Positions 55,117-64,000 of a DNA stretch of 64,000 nucleotides are shown piece by piece. Source of the DNA: Lysobacteraceae bacterium (lineage in GTDB: Bacteria; Pseudomonadota; Gammaproteobacteria; Nevskiales; Nevskiaceae); NCBI GenBank assembly GCA_013823855.1, contig PNMW01000085.1:1-64000 (forward strand), written 5' to 3'. A program made the position numbers and the translations under genes. Position 1 is the stretch's first letter. Each line of letters opens with the position of its first letter. A model generated the notes under the pieces. The model was not told the DNA's origin. It did no database searches and worked only from the letters and a program-made list of their open reading frames with translations.

Positions 55117-56007
55117 ATGAATTTCGGTATCGGCGAGTTCTGCTCGCTGGCCTGCGCGCTGGTCTGGGCGGCGGCGGTGGTGCTGTTCCGCAAGTCCGGC
55201 GAAAGCATCGCGCCGTTCGCGCTGAACCTGTTCAAGAACACGCTGGCGGCGCTGCTGCTCGGCCTCACCGTGGCGGTGTTCGCGCCCGAGGTGCCGGCGT
55301 TCACGCCGCCGTCGCTGGTGCTGATCGCGGTCTCCGGCCTGCTTGGCATCTGCCTCGGCGACAGCTACTACCTGCGGGCGCTGAACGCGATCGGGGCCAG
55401 CCGGATGGCGGTGGCACAGACGCTCTACTCGCCGTTCGTGATCGTGCTGTCGGCGATCTTCCTGCACGAGCGGCTGCACGGCCTGCAATGGCTGGGCGCG
55501 GGCTTGGTGCTCGGCGGCATCGTGCTGGTGACCTGGACCCGCGATGCCGGGATGTCGGCGGTCGACGCCCGGCGGCTGCGGCTCGGTGCGGCGCTGGGGG
55601 TGTTCTCGGTGCTGCTGATGGCGATCGGCATCGTCATCGCCAAGCCGATGCTGGCGCTGCACGCCTTCCTGTGGGTGGTCTGGCTGCGGGTCTGCGCCGG
55701 CGTCGCCGGCCTGCTGGTCATGGTCGCGGTGCGCCGCAATGCGGCGGCGCTGCTGGCCGAGTACCGGACCGTGCGCCACTGGCCGCAGATCATCGCCGGC
55801 TCGGTGGCCGGCACCTACCTGTCGATGATGCTCTGGCTGGCCGGCTACAAGTACACCTCGGCGTCGATCGCGGCAGTGCTCAACGAGACCGCCGCGCTGT
55901 TCATCGTGGGGCTCGCGGTGCTGTTCCTGGGCGAGCGGGTCGGTCGCCGGCAGATGGTCGGCATCGCGCTGGCGATGCTCGGCGTGTCGTTGATGGTCCT
56001 GCGCTGA
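55117..56007 (+). CDS. EamA/DMT-family transporter
   Basis: This 296-residue inner-membrane protein has two EamA repeats (about ten helices), with ALVWAAAVVLFRKSGESIAPFALNLFK, ASRMAVAQTLYSPFVIVLSAIFLHERL and a second repeat ending ALFIVGLAVLFLGERVGRRQMVGI. The start is ATG 55117; GTG 55111 is possible. The substrate is unknown. It is about 120 bp after the ADC-family gene, same strand. Confidence 0.88.
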   Translation: MNFGIGEFCSLACALVWAAAVVLFRKSGESIAPFALNLFKNTLAALLLGLTVAVFAPEVPAFTPPSLVLIAVSGLLGICLGDSYYLRALNAIGASRMAVAQTLYSPFVIVLSAIFLHERLHGLQWLGAGLVLGGIVLVTWTRDAGMSAVDARRLRLGAALGVFSVLLMAIGIVIAKPMLALHAFLWVVWLRVCAGVAGLLVMVAVRRNAAALLAEYRTVRHWPQIIAGSVAGTYLSMMLWLAGYKYTSASIAAVLNETAALFIVGLAVLFLGERVGRRQMVGIALAMLGVSLMVLR

Positions 56008-56157
56008 GACCCCCGCGCGGCGTCGCATTTCCGGCGCGATTTTCCCGTCGCCGACCGGTGTCGGCCGCGCCGGCAACCGCTCGTCAACAGCGCTTGCGGG
56101 CGCTCGGGACGGCGCTGAACCTGAGGCCACTCCAGAAGGCCATCCACAGGTTCCGTC

Positions 56158-57225
56158 GTGAACATCAAGCACTCCAAGCCGCTGCACCTGCTGCTGTCGT
56201 CCCTGCTGTGCGGGCTGGCGCTGCCGGCTCTGGCGACCCTGCCCGGTCCGTTCGGCACGGCGCTGACCAAGTCGACCAAGACCGTGAAGACGGTCGCCAC
56301 GACCACGCCGCCTCCGGCCACGGTCAGCGGCACGATCGATCCGGTCAGCGGCCATCTGACGGTCAGCGGCAGCCTGAAGCGCACCTGGGTCACGCTGAGC
56401 GGCGGCCTGGTGCAGTCGAACCACCTGCTGACCGTCAGCAGCGCCACCTTGAACGTGGCCGGCATCGCGCGCCGCTACGTGCTGATGCGGCCGACCGGCC
56501 TGACCAGCAACGCGCCGGTGCTGCTGATGCTGCACGCCAGCGGCATCACGCCGGAAACGATGGCCAGCCTGACCGAGGTCGCCGATTACGCGGCGACCCA
56601 GGGCTTCTGGGCGGTACTGCCGGCGGCGGTCGGCGGCGTCTGGAAGGACGATCCCTGGAAGACCGGCGCCGACGACGTCAACTTCATCACGGCGCTGATC
56701 ACCCAGCTGGGCAGCCAGGGTGCCGACCCGGCGCGCATCTACGCGGCGGGCTACTCCAACGGCGGCTTCATGGCGACCCGGCTGGCCTGCGCCGCCGCCG
56801 ACCGGATTGCCGGCTTCGGCATCGTCGCCGCGACCACCCGCTATGGCGTGTCCAGCACCTGCGGCACGCCGGTATCGCGGCCGAAGGTCTGGTTCTTCGG
56901 CAGCGCCGACACCATCGTGCCGATCGCCGGCGCGCTCGACCTGCGCTCGGCGGATTCGACCCTGTCGTTCTGGAACAGCCGCCAGGGCTGCGCCGGCGTG
57001 CTGGCCAGCAGCCTGCCGAACCGCTCGACCACCGACGGCACCACCGTGCAGCTGAGCCGCTACACCGGCTGCACCGGCAGCGGCGCGGTCGAGAACCAGG
57101 CCTACACGATCACCGGCGGCGGCCATGCCTGGCCGGGCGGTCTGGTGTCGGTCACCGGGGTCATCTCGCAGGACATCAAGGCCACCGGCCTGATCTGGAA
57201 CTTCGTCCGCGGCTACCAGCGCTGA
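56158..57225 (+). CDS. Secreted PHB-depolymerase/feruloyl-esterase-like hydrolase
   Basis: This 355-residue alpha/beta hydrolase has a signal peptide (residues 1-24) and a Thr/Ser-rich N-terminal region, then a catalytic domain from about residue 110: nucleophile elbow GYSNGGFM (Ser), catalytic Asp probably in FGSADTIVP and His in GGGHAWPGG. It resembles LpqC-type poly(3-hydroxybutyrate) depolymerases and feruloyl esterases, so an extracellular polyester or ester is the likely substrate. The start is GTG 56158. Confidence 0.85.
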   Translation: MNIKHSKPLHLLLSSLLCGLALPALATLPGPFGTALTKSTKTVKTVATTTPPPATVSGTIDPVSGHLTVSGSLKRTWVTLSGGLVQSNHLLTVSSATLNVAGIARRYVLMRPTGLTSNAPVLLMLHASGITPETMASLTEVADYAATQGFWAVLPAAVGGVWKDDPWKTGADDVNFITALITQLGSQGADPARIYAAGYSNGGFMATRLACAAADRIAGFGIVAATTRYGVSSTCGTPVSRPKVWFFGSADTIVPIAGALDLRSADSTLSFWNSRQGCAGVLASSLPNRSTTDGTTVQLSRYTGCTGSGAVENQAYTITGGGHAWPGGLVSVTGVISQDIKATGLIWNFVRGYQR

Positions 57226-57249
57226 ACCCGCCCGGGCAGCGCCGGCGGC

Positions 57250-58557
57250 TCAGCGCGCCGTTGCCGGTGCCGCCGCACCGTCCTTCGCCGGCCGCTTCAG
57301 GTAGCGGTCGCGAAGCAGGGTCTGGCGGCTGACCATCGGCATCGCCTGGCCGTCGATCCACACCGCGGTGGCGGCGCTGGTCACTTCCAGCGGATCGCCG
57401 TCCCAGAGCACCAGGTCGGCGATCTTGCCCGGCTCGATCGAGCCGAGCACGGTCGACAGGCCGAGGATCTCCGCCGGCTGCAGGGTGATCGCCGCCAGTG
57501 CCGCGTCGCGGCTCATGCCGTGGGCGGCGGCGATGCCGGCCAGCTGGCGCAGGTTGCGGGCGTTGTGGCTGCCGAACTCGGAGGCATCGATGAACGCGAA
57601 GCGGACGCCGGCCTTGGCCAGCACCGCCACCGCATCACGGCGGACATGCAGCGTCTCGAAGTGCGCCGGCAGGTTGCGGCTCGGGTCGAGCAGCACCGGC
57701 ACGCCACGGCTCGCCAGTTCGCTGGCGACCAGATGCGCTTCGGCGCCGCCGCAGATGATCAGCTGCAGGCCGTAGTCGTCGGCCAGCTTCAGCGCCGCCA
57801 CGATGTCCGAGGCGCGTTCGGCGCCGAGCACCAGCGGCATCTCCCGCTGCAGCAGCCGCCGCAGCGCCGCGACATCGAGCGGACTCAGCTGGGCGTCGCC
57901 GGACAGGCCGTCGGCCAGCCGTGCGCCGCCGCTGCGCGCTTCCTCGAAGGCTTCGCGCAGCGCCGCGAGCGCGGCCGGCCGGCCGCCGGCCAGCTCGCGA
58001 CCCTGCTCGCCGAGCGCGGCGAACATCGCCGCCTGCGGCCGGACGATCCATTGGCCGTCTGCGGCCAGCGTGCCGGCCAGCGAAATGATCGCGCCCTGGC
58101 CGGCGATCAGGCTGCCGCCCTTGGTCGAGTCCGGCGCGGTCAGCGCCCGGGTCACGCCGGCGATGCGGTTGACCGGCAGCAGCACCGAACGCGGATTCAG
58201 CGCATCGACGACGTCGAGCGCAGCGCTGTAGCGCTTCTGCGTAGACGCGACATCATTGGTTTCCTCGACACCGTCGATCTCCTTCAGACCGAGCTGGCTG
58301 CGGGCGACGATCAGCCCCGGTGTCAGCGGCCGGCCGCCGGCGTCGATCCGCCGGGCGCCGTCCGGCACCGCGACGTCGATGCCGACCGCTTCGATGTGGC
58401 CGTTGCGGACCAGCACCGTTGCGCCTTCGAGCACCCCGGCGCTGCCGACGGTATGGACCTCGGCATTGCCGATCGCGAACAGCTCGGCCGCGGCTGGCCC
58501 GGCGAGCACGATGGCGACCAGGCCGCCCAGCGCCTGCAGCGAGGTGCGGCGGATCAT
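57250..58557 (-). CDS. Exported amidohydrolase-fold protein lacking the HxH metal motif
   Basis: This 435-residue protein has a signal peptide (residues 1-24) and an amidohydrolase/imidazolonepropionase-like fold. The N-terminal barrel opens with the usual LTPGLI, but where family members have DxHTH or DVHSH (metal ligands) it reads VARSQLG, so the first metal site is missing. The C-terminal AITLQPAEILGLSTVLGSIEPGKIADLVLWDGDPL is standard. It is probably a partner or regulator of the coupled upstream amidohydrolase, whose stop overlaps this start (ATGA), rather than an independent enzyme. Confidence 0.87.
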   Translation of the reverse strand: MIRRTSLQALGGLVAIVLAGPAAAELFAIGNAEVHTVGSAGVLEGATVLVRNGHIEAVGIDVAVPDGARRIDAGGRPLTPGLIVARSQLGLKEIDGVEETNDVASTQKRYSAALDVVDALNPRSVLLPVNRIAGVTRALTAPDSTKGGSLIAGQGAIISLAGTLAADGQWIVRPQAAMFAALGEQGRELAGGRPAALAALREAFEEARSGGARLADGLSGDAQLSPLDVAALRRLLQREMPLVLGAERASDIVAALKLADDYGLQLIICGGAEAHLVASELASRGVPVLLDPSRNLPAHFETLHVRRDAVAVLAKAGVRFAFIDASEFGSHNARNLRQLAGIAAAHGMSRDAALAAITLQPAEILGLSTVLGSIEPGKIADLVLWDGDPLEVTSAATAVWIDGQAMPMVSRQTLLRDRYLKRPAKDGAAAPATAR

Positions 58558-59981
58558 GGCGTGTCTCCGGTGGCGGCTGCGGGCGGCGTGGCGACGGCCT
58601 CGTCGACATCGGCGCCGAGCATGAAATCGCTGTCCGGCTGCGGGTTCGGCCGGGCGCGGTCGAGGCGCAGCACGCCGTCGATCCAGACCTGATCGGCATG
58701 GGCGTAGACCGAGAACGGCGAGCGGCTCCACAGCACCACGTCGGCGGCCTTGCCGACCTCCAGCGTGCCGGTCGTCTCGAGAATGCCGAGCGCCTTCGCC
58801 GGATTCGCGGTCAGCCAGCCGATCGCGTGTTCCTCGCTGATCGGCAGGCCGGCGCGGCGGCCGGCGGCCATCGCCTTGGCGGCTTCCTGGTTGAGCCGCT
58901 GGATGCCGTCGGGATCGTCGGAGTGGACGATCGCGCAACCGGGGCCCTGGTCGCTGCGCGCGGCGTCGACGATCGCGATGTTCTCGTTGATCGCGTCCCA
59001 GGCTTCGAGCTTGAAACCCCACCAGTCGGCCCACAGCGCGCCGCAGGTCTGGGTGTCGGCCAGCAGGTCGGCGATCTTGTAGGCCTCGACCGCGTGGTGG
59101 AAGGCCTGGATCTTGAAGCCGAATTCGCGGGCGACATCGAGCATCGTCGCCATCTGGTCGGCGCGGTAGCAATGCATCTGCACCAGGATATGGCCGCGCA
59201 GCACGTCGGCCAGCGTGTCCATCGCCAGATCGCGATCCGGCGACGGCCCCTTCTTGTCCTTGCTCCAGGCGTCCCACTTGGCGCGGTAGCCGCTGGCCTT
59301 GGCGAACGCGGCGCGATAACCCGCGACATTGCCCATGCCGGTCGCCGGTGAGCGGCCACCGTTCTTGCCGTAGACCCGTTTCGGGTTTTCGCCGCAGGCC
59401 ATCTTCAGGCTGCGCCTGGCGCCCGGAAACAGCATCTGCTGGTAGGTCACCGCCGGCACGTTCTTGATCACCACGCCGCGGCCGCCGATCAGGTTGGCCG
59501 AACCCGGCAGCACCTGCAGCGTGGTGACGCCGCCGGCGCGCGCCGCCTGGAAGCCCGGGTCCTGCGGCCAGATCGAATGCTCGGCCCAGACTTCGGCGGT
59601 GGTCGGCGCGGTCGCTTCGTTGCCGTCGCTGGTCGCCCAGACACCGGGCGCCGGATAGACGCCGAGGTGCGAATGGACGTCGATGATGCCCGGCGTCAGA
59701 TAGCGGCCGCCGGCCTCGATCACCGTGGTGCCGCCGGCTGCCAGCCCCTTGCCGATGGCGGCGATCCTGCCGTCGGACAGCAGCACGTCGGTGTCGTCGA
59801 GCCGGGTGTCGAGCCCGGTCAGCACGGTGGCGCCGCGGATCAGCACGGCGCTGGATTCCGGGGCCCGGTAGGTCGACGGAAACGGGTCGGCGGCGGCTAT
59901 CGGGGCCGGATGGCGGTCACCGCAGGCGGCCAGCAGCACGGTGGCGAGCGCCGCAAGGCAGGCGCGGGCGGATCGGGTCAT
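58554..59981 (-). CDS. Amidohydrolase-family lipoprotein (metal site intact)
   Basis: This 475-residue exported protein has a lipoprotein signal with LAAC (Cys about 20) and an amidohydrolase TIM barrel: LTPGIIDVHSHLG (HxH metal ligands), QMHCYRADQ, FHHAVEAYK and HSDDPDG (catalytic Asp region). It ends with the classical GTLEVGKAADVVLW. Members act on cyclic amides or peptidic substrates; exact specificity is unknown. ATG 59981 fits the signal. It precedes the HxH-lacking partner, so the two may form a heteromeric complex in the envelope. Confidence 0.9.
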   Translation of the reverse strand: MTRSARACLAALATVLLAACGDRHPAPIAAADPFPSTYRAPESSAVLIRGATVLTGLDTRLDDTDVLLSDGRIAAIGKGLAAGGTTVIEAGGRYLTPGIIDVHSHLGVYPAPGVWATSDGNEATAPTTAEVWAEHSIWPQDPGFQAARAGGVTTLQVLPGSANLIGGRGVVIKNVPAVTYQQMLFPGARRSLKMACGENPKRVYGKNGGRSPATGMGNVAGYRAAFAKASGYRAKWDAWSKDKKGPSPDRDLAMDTLADVLRGHILVQMHCYRADQMATMLDVAREFGFKIQAFHHAVEAYKIADLLADTQTCGALWADWWGFKLEAWDAINENIAIVDAARSDQGPGCAIVHSDDPDGIQRLNQEAAKAMAAGRRAGLPISEEHAIGWLTANPAKALGILETTGTLEVGKAADVVLWSRSPFSVYAHADQVWIDGVLRLDRARPNPQPDSDFMLGADVDEAVATPPAAATGDTP

Positions 59982-60134
59982 CGCGGGGCGTCCGGAAGGC
60001 TTTCGGGGATGGCGTCGAGCTTATCGCGGCAGCGCGTGATCACAAGCGACGGCGTGCCGCCGTGCGCGCACCGGACATTGCCGCGCGCCGGCCCGGCGGT
60101 TACGGTGCCGCACATTCCGAATGCCACGGGTTCG

Positions 60135-62228
60135 ATGAAGGTCTGCTTACGGGGAGCGGCAATGGCGGTCAGCGTGCTGGGCGGTGCATCGGCGGTTCGG
60201 GCGGCGGAGCGTGTCGTCGAGGACCCCTACCTGTGGCTGGAAGCGGTCGACGACGCCAAGGCGCTCGACTGGGTGCGGGCAGGCAATGCGGTCTCGACCC
60301 GGGAACTCGAAGCGAGCCCGGATTTCGCGCCGATCCACGATCGCCTGCTGACCATCCTCGATTCCGAGGCGCGGATTCCCTACGTCACCAAGATCGGCGA
60401 CCGCTACTACAACTTCTGGCGCGACGCGAAGCAGGTGCGCGGCGTCTGGCGGCGCACCACGCTCGAGGAATACGCCAAGGCCGAACCGGCCTGGGAAACG
60501 GTGCTCGACCTCGATGCGCTGGCGGCCGCCGAGCACGACAACTGGGTCTGGAAGGGCGCCGAATGCCGCTACCCGGACTACCAGCGCTGCCTGCTGCAGC
60601 TGTCGCGCGGCGGCGGCGATGCCGTGGTGGTCCGCGAGTTCGATCTGGTCGAGAAAGCCTTCGTCGCCGACGGTTTCGCCACGCCGGAAGCGAAGACCGA
60701 GATCACCTGGGCCGGCCGCGACCGCGTCTATGTCGCCAGCGATTTCGGCCCCCGCAGCCTGACCGGCAGCGGCTACCCGCGCACGGTGCGCGAATGGCGG
60801 CGCGGCACGCCGCTGGCCGAGGCGGTGGAAGTGTTCGCCGGCGCCACGGACGACGTCGCCTCCAGCGCCGTGGTGATCGACAGCGCCGGCCAGCACCACG
60901 AGCTGATCCGCCGGACCACGACGTTCTACAGCGGCGAGTACTGGCTGAAGGTCGACGGCGTGTTCCAGCGGCTGGCCGTGCCGGACGACGCCCAGGTCGG
61001 CTTCTGGCGCGATCAGCTGACCGTCGAGCTGCGCAGCGACTGGGCGATCGGCGGCAAGGTCCATCCGGGCGGAGCACTGCTGGCGATCGGGGTCGCCGAG
61101 TTCCTGGCCGGCCAGCGCGATTTCGCGACGCTGTACACGCCCGGCCCGCGCAAGTCGCTGAGCGGGCTGGCCGGGCTGCAGTCGGCGCTGATCGTCAACG
61201 AGCTCGACAACGTCCGCAGCCGCCTGTACCTGCTGAAGCCGGGCCGCGACGGCTGGAGCCGCACGCCGATCGAGGCGCCGGCCTTCGGCGCGCTCGGCGT
61301 GTCGGCAGTCGACGACGACAGCAGCGACGACTACTGGCTGACGGTGACCGACTTCCTGACCCCGACCACGCTGTACCGCGCCGGCCTCGATGGCGGCGCG
61401 GCGCAGCGGCTGAAGGCGCTGCCGGCCTACTTCGACGCCAGCGGACTGGAGATCGTCCAGCATCAGGTGACATCGAAGGACGGCACCCGGGTGCCGTACT
61501 TCCAGGTGTCGCGCAAGGGCCTCAAGCTCGATGGCCGCAACCCGACGCTGCTCTATGGCTACGGCGGCTTCGAGGTGTCGATGCTGCCGAGCTACGGCGC
61601 CGGCGTCGGGGCGTCGTGGCTGGAACGCGGCGGGGTCTACGTGCTGGCCAACATCCGCGGCGGCGGCGAGTTCGGCCCGGCCTGGCACCAGGCGGCGTTG
61701 AAGCAAGATCGCCAGCGCGCGTTCGACGATTTCATCGCCATCGCCGAGAACCTGATCGGTCGCGGCGTGACGTCGCCGCCGCATCTCGGCATCCAGGGCG
61801 GCAGCAACGGCGGCCTGCTGATGGGCGTGATGCTGACCCAGCGGCCGGAGCTGTTCGGCGCCGTGGTCTGCCAGGTGCCGCTGCTCGACATGCGCCGCTA
61901 CCACCGGCTGCTGGCCGGCGCCTCGTGGATCGGCGAGTACGGCAATCCGGACCTTCCGGAGGAGTGGGCGTGGATCGCCAGGTACTCGCCGTACCAGAAC
62001 CTGAAAGCCGATGCGAAGTACCCGCGCGTGCTGTTCACCACCTCGACCCGCGACGACCGCGTCCATCCCGGCCACGCCCGCAAGATGGCGGCGCGGATGG
62101 CCGAGCAGGGCCACGATGTCCTGTACTACGAGAACATCGAAGGCGGCCACGGCGGCGCGGCGAACAACCCGCAGCTGGCGCGGATGACTGCGCTGGCCTA
62201 TGCCTTCCTGTGGCGGCATTTGCGCTGA
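60135..62228 (+). CDS. Prolyl oligopeptidase family (S9) serine peptidase
   Basis: This 697-residue protein has an apparent signal (residues 1-23), an N-terminal beta-propeller region and a C-terminal alpha/beta hydrolase domain. The catalytic triad is visible: Ser in GIQGGSNGGLLMG, Asp in TSTRDDRVHPGH, His in EGGHGG. The N-terminal VEDPYLWLEAVDD is the S9A hallmark. It cleaves short proline-containing peptides, probably in the periplasm. ATG 60135 fits. It diverges from the amidohydrolase pair with about 150 bp between starts. Confidence 0.93.
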   Translation: MKVCLRGAAMAVSVLGGASAVRAAERVVEDPYLWLEAVDDAKALDWVRAGNAVSTRELEASPDFAPIHDRLLTILDSEARIPYVTKIGDRYYNFWRDAKQVRGVWRRTTLEEYAKAEPAWETVLDLDALAAAEHDNWVWKGAECRYPDYQRCLLQLSRGGGDAVVVREFDLVEKAFVADGFATPEAKTEITWAGRDRVYVASDFGPRSLTGSGYPRTVREWRRGTPLAEAVEVFAGATDDVASSAVVIDSAGQHHELIRRTTTFYSGEYWLKVDGVFQRLAVPDDAQVGFWRDQLTVELRSDWAIGGKVHPGGALLAIGVAEFLAGQRDFATLYTPGPRKSLSGLAGLQSALIVNELDNVRSRLYLLKPGRDGWSRTPIEAPAFGALGVSAVDDDSSDDYWLTVTDFLTPTTLYRAGLDGGAAQRLKALPAYFDASGLEIVQHQVTSKDGTRVPYFQVSRKGLKLDGRNPTLLYGYGGFEVSMLPSYGAGVGASWLERGGVYVLANIRGGGEFGPAWHQAALKQDRQRAFDDFIAIAENLIGRGVTSPPHLGIQGGSNGGLLMGVMLTQRPELFGAVVCQVPLLDMRRYHRLLAGASWIGEYGNPDLPEEWAWIARYSPYQNLKADAKYPRVLFTTSTRDDRVHPGHARKMAARMAEQGHDVLYYENIEGGHGGAANNPQLARMTALAYAFLWRHLR

Positions 62229-62302
62229 GTGACCCTGGTCCCTGCGGGTCGGCCGTCGAGCCGGCCTACTATCGGTAAACCCCCTGCCGGAGCCTGATCC
62301 CG

Positions 62303-62890
62303 ATGAGCACCGAATCCGCCGAGCGCGCGCGCTTCACCAGCATCGAAACCAGCACCGCCGCCGACTGGCAGGTGATCGCGAAGGAATTCGGCGATTTCGC
62401 GCGCCAGCTGCCCGATCGCATCCTCACCCACCTGAAGCTGCTCGACGGCGACTTCGGCGGCTTTCCGATCGACCGGCTGACGCACTGCCTGCAGACCGCG
62501 ACCCGCGCCCACCGCGACGGCCGCGACGAGGCCTATGTGGTCTGCGCGCTGCTGCATGATCTCGGCGACGTGCTGGCCACCTACAACCATCCGGATGTCG
62601 CGGCGGCGCTGGTCAAGCCGTTCGTGCCCGAGGCCTATCACTGGATGGTGGCCCACCACGGCATCTTCCAGGGCTACTACTTCTTCCATCACCTGGGCAT
62701 GGATCGCCACATGCGCGCGCAGTTCCGCGACTCGCCGCACTACGCGCTGACCGAGGAGTTCTGCGCCAAGTACGACAGCCCGGCTTTCGATCCGGCCGCC
62801 GAGACGCTGCCGCTGTCGTACTTCGAGCCGATGCTGCGCCGCGTCTTTGCCGAGCCGCGCAACTCGATCTACCGCGCCGCGCTCGATTAG
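62303..62890 (+). CDS. HD-domain protein (phosphohydrolase or diiron oxygenase type)
   Basis: This 195-residue protein has an HD domain: LTHCLQTATRAHRDG, the HD pair in CALLHDLGD, then YHWMVAHHGIFQGYYFFHHLG with further histidines. HD domains bind metal and hydrolyse phosphoesters, but MIOX- and PhnZ-type relatives are diiron oxygenases and use similarly spaced histidines, so either chemistry is possible. No signal peptide. It is 74 bp after the S9 peptidase gene. Confidence 0.82.
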   Translation: MSTESAERARFTSIETSTAADWQVIAKEFGDFARQLPDRILTHLKLLDGDFGGFPIDRLTHCLQTATRAHRDGRDEAYVVCALLHDLGDVLATYNHPDVAAALVKPFVPEAYHWMVAHHGIFQGYYFFHHLGMDRHMRAQFRDSPHYALTEEFCAKYDSPAFDPAAETLPLSYFEPMLRRVFAEPRNSIYRAALD

Positions 62891-62939
62891 GCATCCACCG
62901 GCATACTCCGGCCCCCACTTTCCCGAGGGCCGAACGGCC

Positions 62940-64000
62940 ATGCCTCCGAGCTTCCGTGCTGCATGCTGCGCGTCCGTGCTGATCCTTTCCGCCTGCGGCA
63001 GCAGCAACGAGGTCGCCACCGTGCGGCCGCCGACCGCGGCCTGCACCAGCCCGACCCCGGCGCAGGCGATCGACCGCACGCTGGTCGTCGACCTGCCGTC
63101 GGACAGCGATCCCTCGGTCAACCCGACGCCGACCTCGACGATCCACTACACGCTGCTGCTGCCGCCGCGCTGCCCGGAAGATCGCTTCCCGATCGTGCTG
63201 CACAGCCACGGCTACGGCGGCTCGCGGCGGAAGGCGCTGGCGGCGAACGGCGATCTGGCGGCGGTGCGCAACGCGCCGCATTTCCCGTCGATCGAGCAGC
63301 TGGCGGCAGCACTGCCGTTCCACGGCTATGCGGTGATCAGCTTCGACCAGCGCGGCCACGGCGATTCGGCCGCTTCGACCCGTGCCCGGATCATCGACCC
63401 GGCGCTGGAAACCCAGGACAGCCGCCGCCTGCTCGACTGGGCGCATGACAACGCCGAGACCTTCAACTTCGAACGCCAGACCGGCACCGGCATCGACCGC
63501 GACCTGAAGGTCGGCACGCTCGGCGTCAGCTACGGCGGCGGCTTCCAGATGACCCTGGCGGCGCTCGATCCGCGCATCGACGCGATCGTGCCGAACGGCA
63601 CCTGGAACAACCTGCTGTACAGCCTGCTGCCCGGTGACGGCGTGAAGCTGTCGTTCGATGGTCTGCTGTGCCTGCTCGGCGGGACCGGCGGTGTCGTCAA
63701 CACGCCACTGGTCGCCGCACTCTGCAATCAGGTCGGCCCGAGCAACCTGCTGGCGTCGACGATCCGCACCCGCGACGATCTGGTCACGGCACTCGGGCGG
63801 CCGGTCACGCAGCCGCGGCCGGTGACCGCGGACGAGATCGACCCGTTCTTCTTCAGCCACGGCATGCGCTACTTCGAAACCCGGCAGGCGGCCCACGCGC
63901 CCTGGGGTTTCGGCGAGTCGCAGGCGCGGCTGCGGGCGGTGCCGGCGCTGTTCCTGCAGGGCAATCGCGATGTGCTGTTCAACCTCACCGAAGGCGTGCG
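62940..64000 (+). CDS. Lipoprotein alpha/beta hydrolase, truncated by the window end
   Basis: This gene is open at the right edge and absent from the ORF track. The translation from ATG 62940 has a lipoprotein signal ending ILSACGSS (Cys about 20). An alpha/beta hydrolase domain follows: PIVLHSHGYGG (oxyanion region), FDQRGHGDS, and the nucleophile elbow GVSYGGGFQ, followed by DAIVPNGTWNN. The fold resembles CocE/X-Pro dipeptidyl-peptidase-type esterases. At least 353 residues are encoded here; the acid and His of the triad may lie beyond the edge. Confidence 0.85.
   Translation, partial: MPPSFRAACCASVLILSACGSSNEVATVRPPTAACTSPTPAQAIDRTLVVDLPSDSDPSVNPTPTSTIHYTLLLPPRCPEDRFPIVLHSHGYGGSRRKALAANGDLAAVRNAPHFPSIEQLAAALPFHGYAVISFDQRGHGDSAASTRARIIDPALETQDSRRLLDWAHDNAETFNFERQTGTGIDRDLKVGTLGVSYGGGFQMTLAALDPRIDAIVPNGTWNNLLYSLLPGDGVKLSFDGLLCLLGGTGGVVNTPLVAALCNQVGPSNLLASTIRTRDDLVTALGRPVTQPRPVTADEIDPFFFSHGMRYFETRQAAHAPWGFGESQARLRAVPALFLQGNRDVLFNLTEGV

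Overview
The window is a GC-rich chromosomal segment from a Gram-negative bacterium. It carries TolC, RND efflux, TolA/TonB-like and lipoprotein genes, the Chp/Pil chemosensory genes, a ferrooxidans-type gshA and split (three-subunit style) transhydrogenase genes. The mix best fits a gammaproteobacterium of the Nevskiales/Xanthomonadales kind, but the lineage is inferred from gene content, not measured. I found no rRNA, tRNA, CRISPR array, intact insertion sequence or prophage. Most gene pairs are tightly packed, with ATGA or GTGA start/stop overlaps.

Layout. 0-6.9 kb: pntA1/pntA2, a DUF4331 protein with a small proline-rich lipoprotein, and a three-gene envelope operon (TolA/TonB-like protein, formylglycine-enzyme-fold protein without the catalytic cysteines, unknown secreted protein). 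6.9-18.4 kb: uup, a MocR regulator, a DUF2970 protein, two overlapping multiheme c-type cytochromes and a complete czcCBA-type heavy-metal efflux operon. 18.4-26.8 kb is the most accessory-looking part: a DUF1329 protein, an ABM-fold protein with a zinc ribbon, a second MocR regulator, a bicupin, a LuxR output-domain remnant, a DUF4394 protein, a lipoprotein and an orphan protein. 26.8-46.2 kb is mostly housekeeping: priA, EamA, POT and OPT transporters (the last two overlapping tail to tail), tolC-rhodanese, a LuxR regulator, an Mpo1-like protein, DUF1134/EipA, a class V aminotransferase with a GNAT acetyltransferase, a Bax-inhibitor-1 family protein, DUF486, an amidase, a NYN nuclease coupled to an M23-domain protein, and a DnaJ-like/Hsp20 pair.

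46.2-52.7 kb is a compact chemosensory operon of the twitching-motility Chp type (PilG-like receiver, CheW, 1647-residue ChpA hybrid kinase, second CheW), with no methyl-accepting protein inside it. Divergent from it lie gshA, an acetoacetate-decarboxylase-fold protein, an EamA transporter and a secreted PHB-depolymerase-like esterase. 57.2-64 kb holds a coupled pair of exported amidohydrolases (one without its metal-binding HxH), a prolyl-oligopeptidase-family peptidase, an HD-domain protein and a lipoprotein alpha/beta hydrolase cut off by the window end and missing from the ORF track.

Nothing here is a recognisable defence or mobile system. The most promising leads for undescribed biology are the 18.5-24.2 kb DUF1329/ABM-zinc-ribbon/MocR/bicupin block, the TolA-like/FGE-fold envelope operon, the NYN-M23 pair and the amidohydrolase pair with one apparently metal-free partner.
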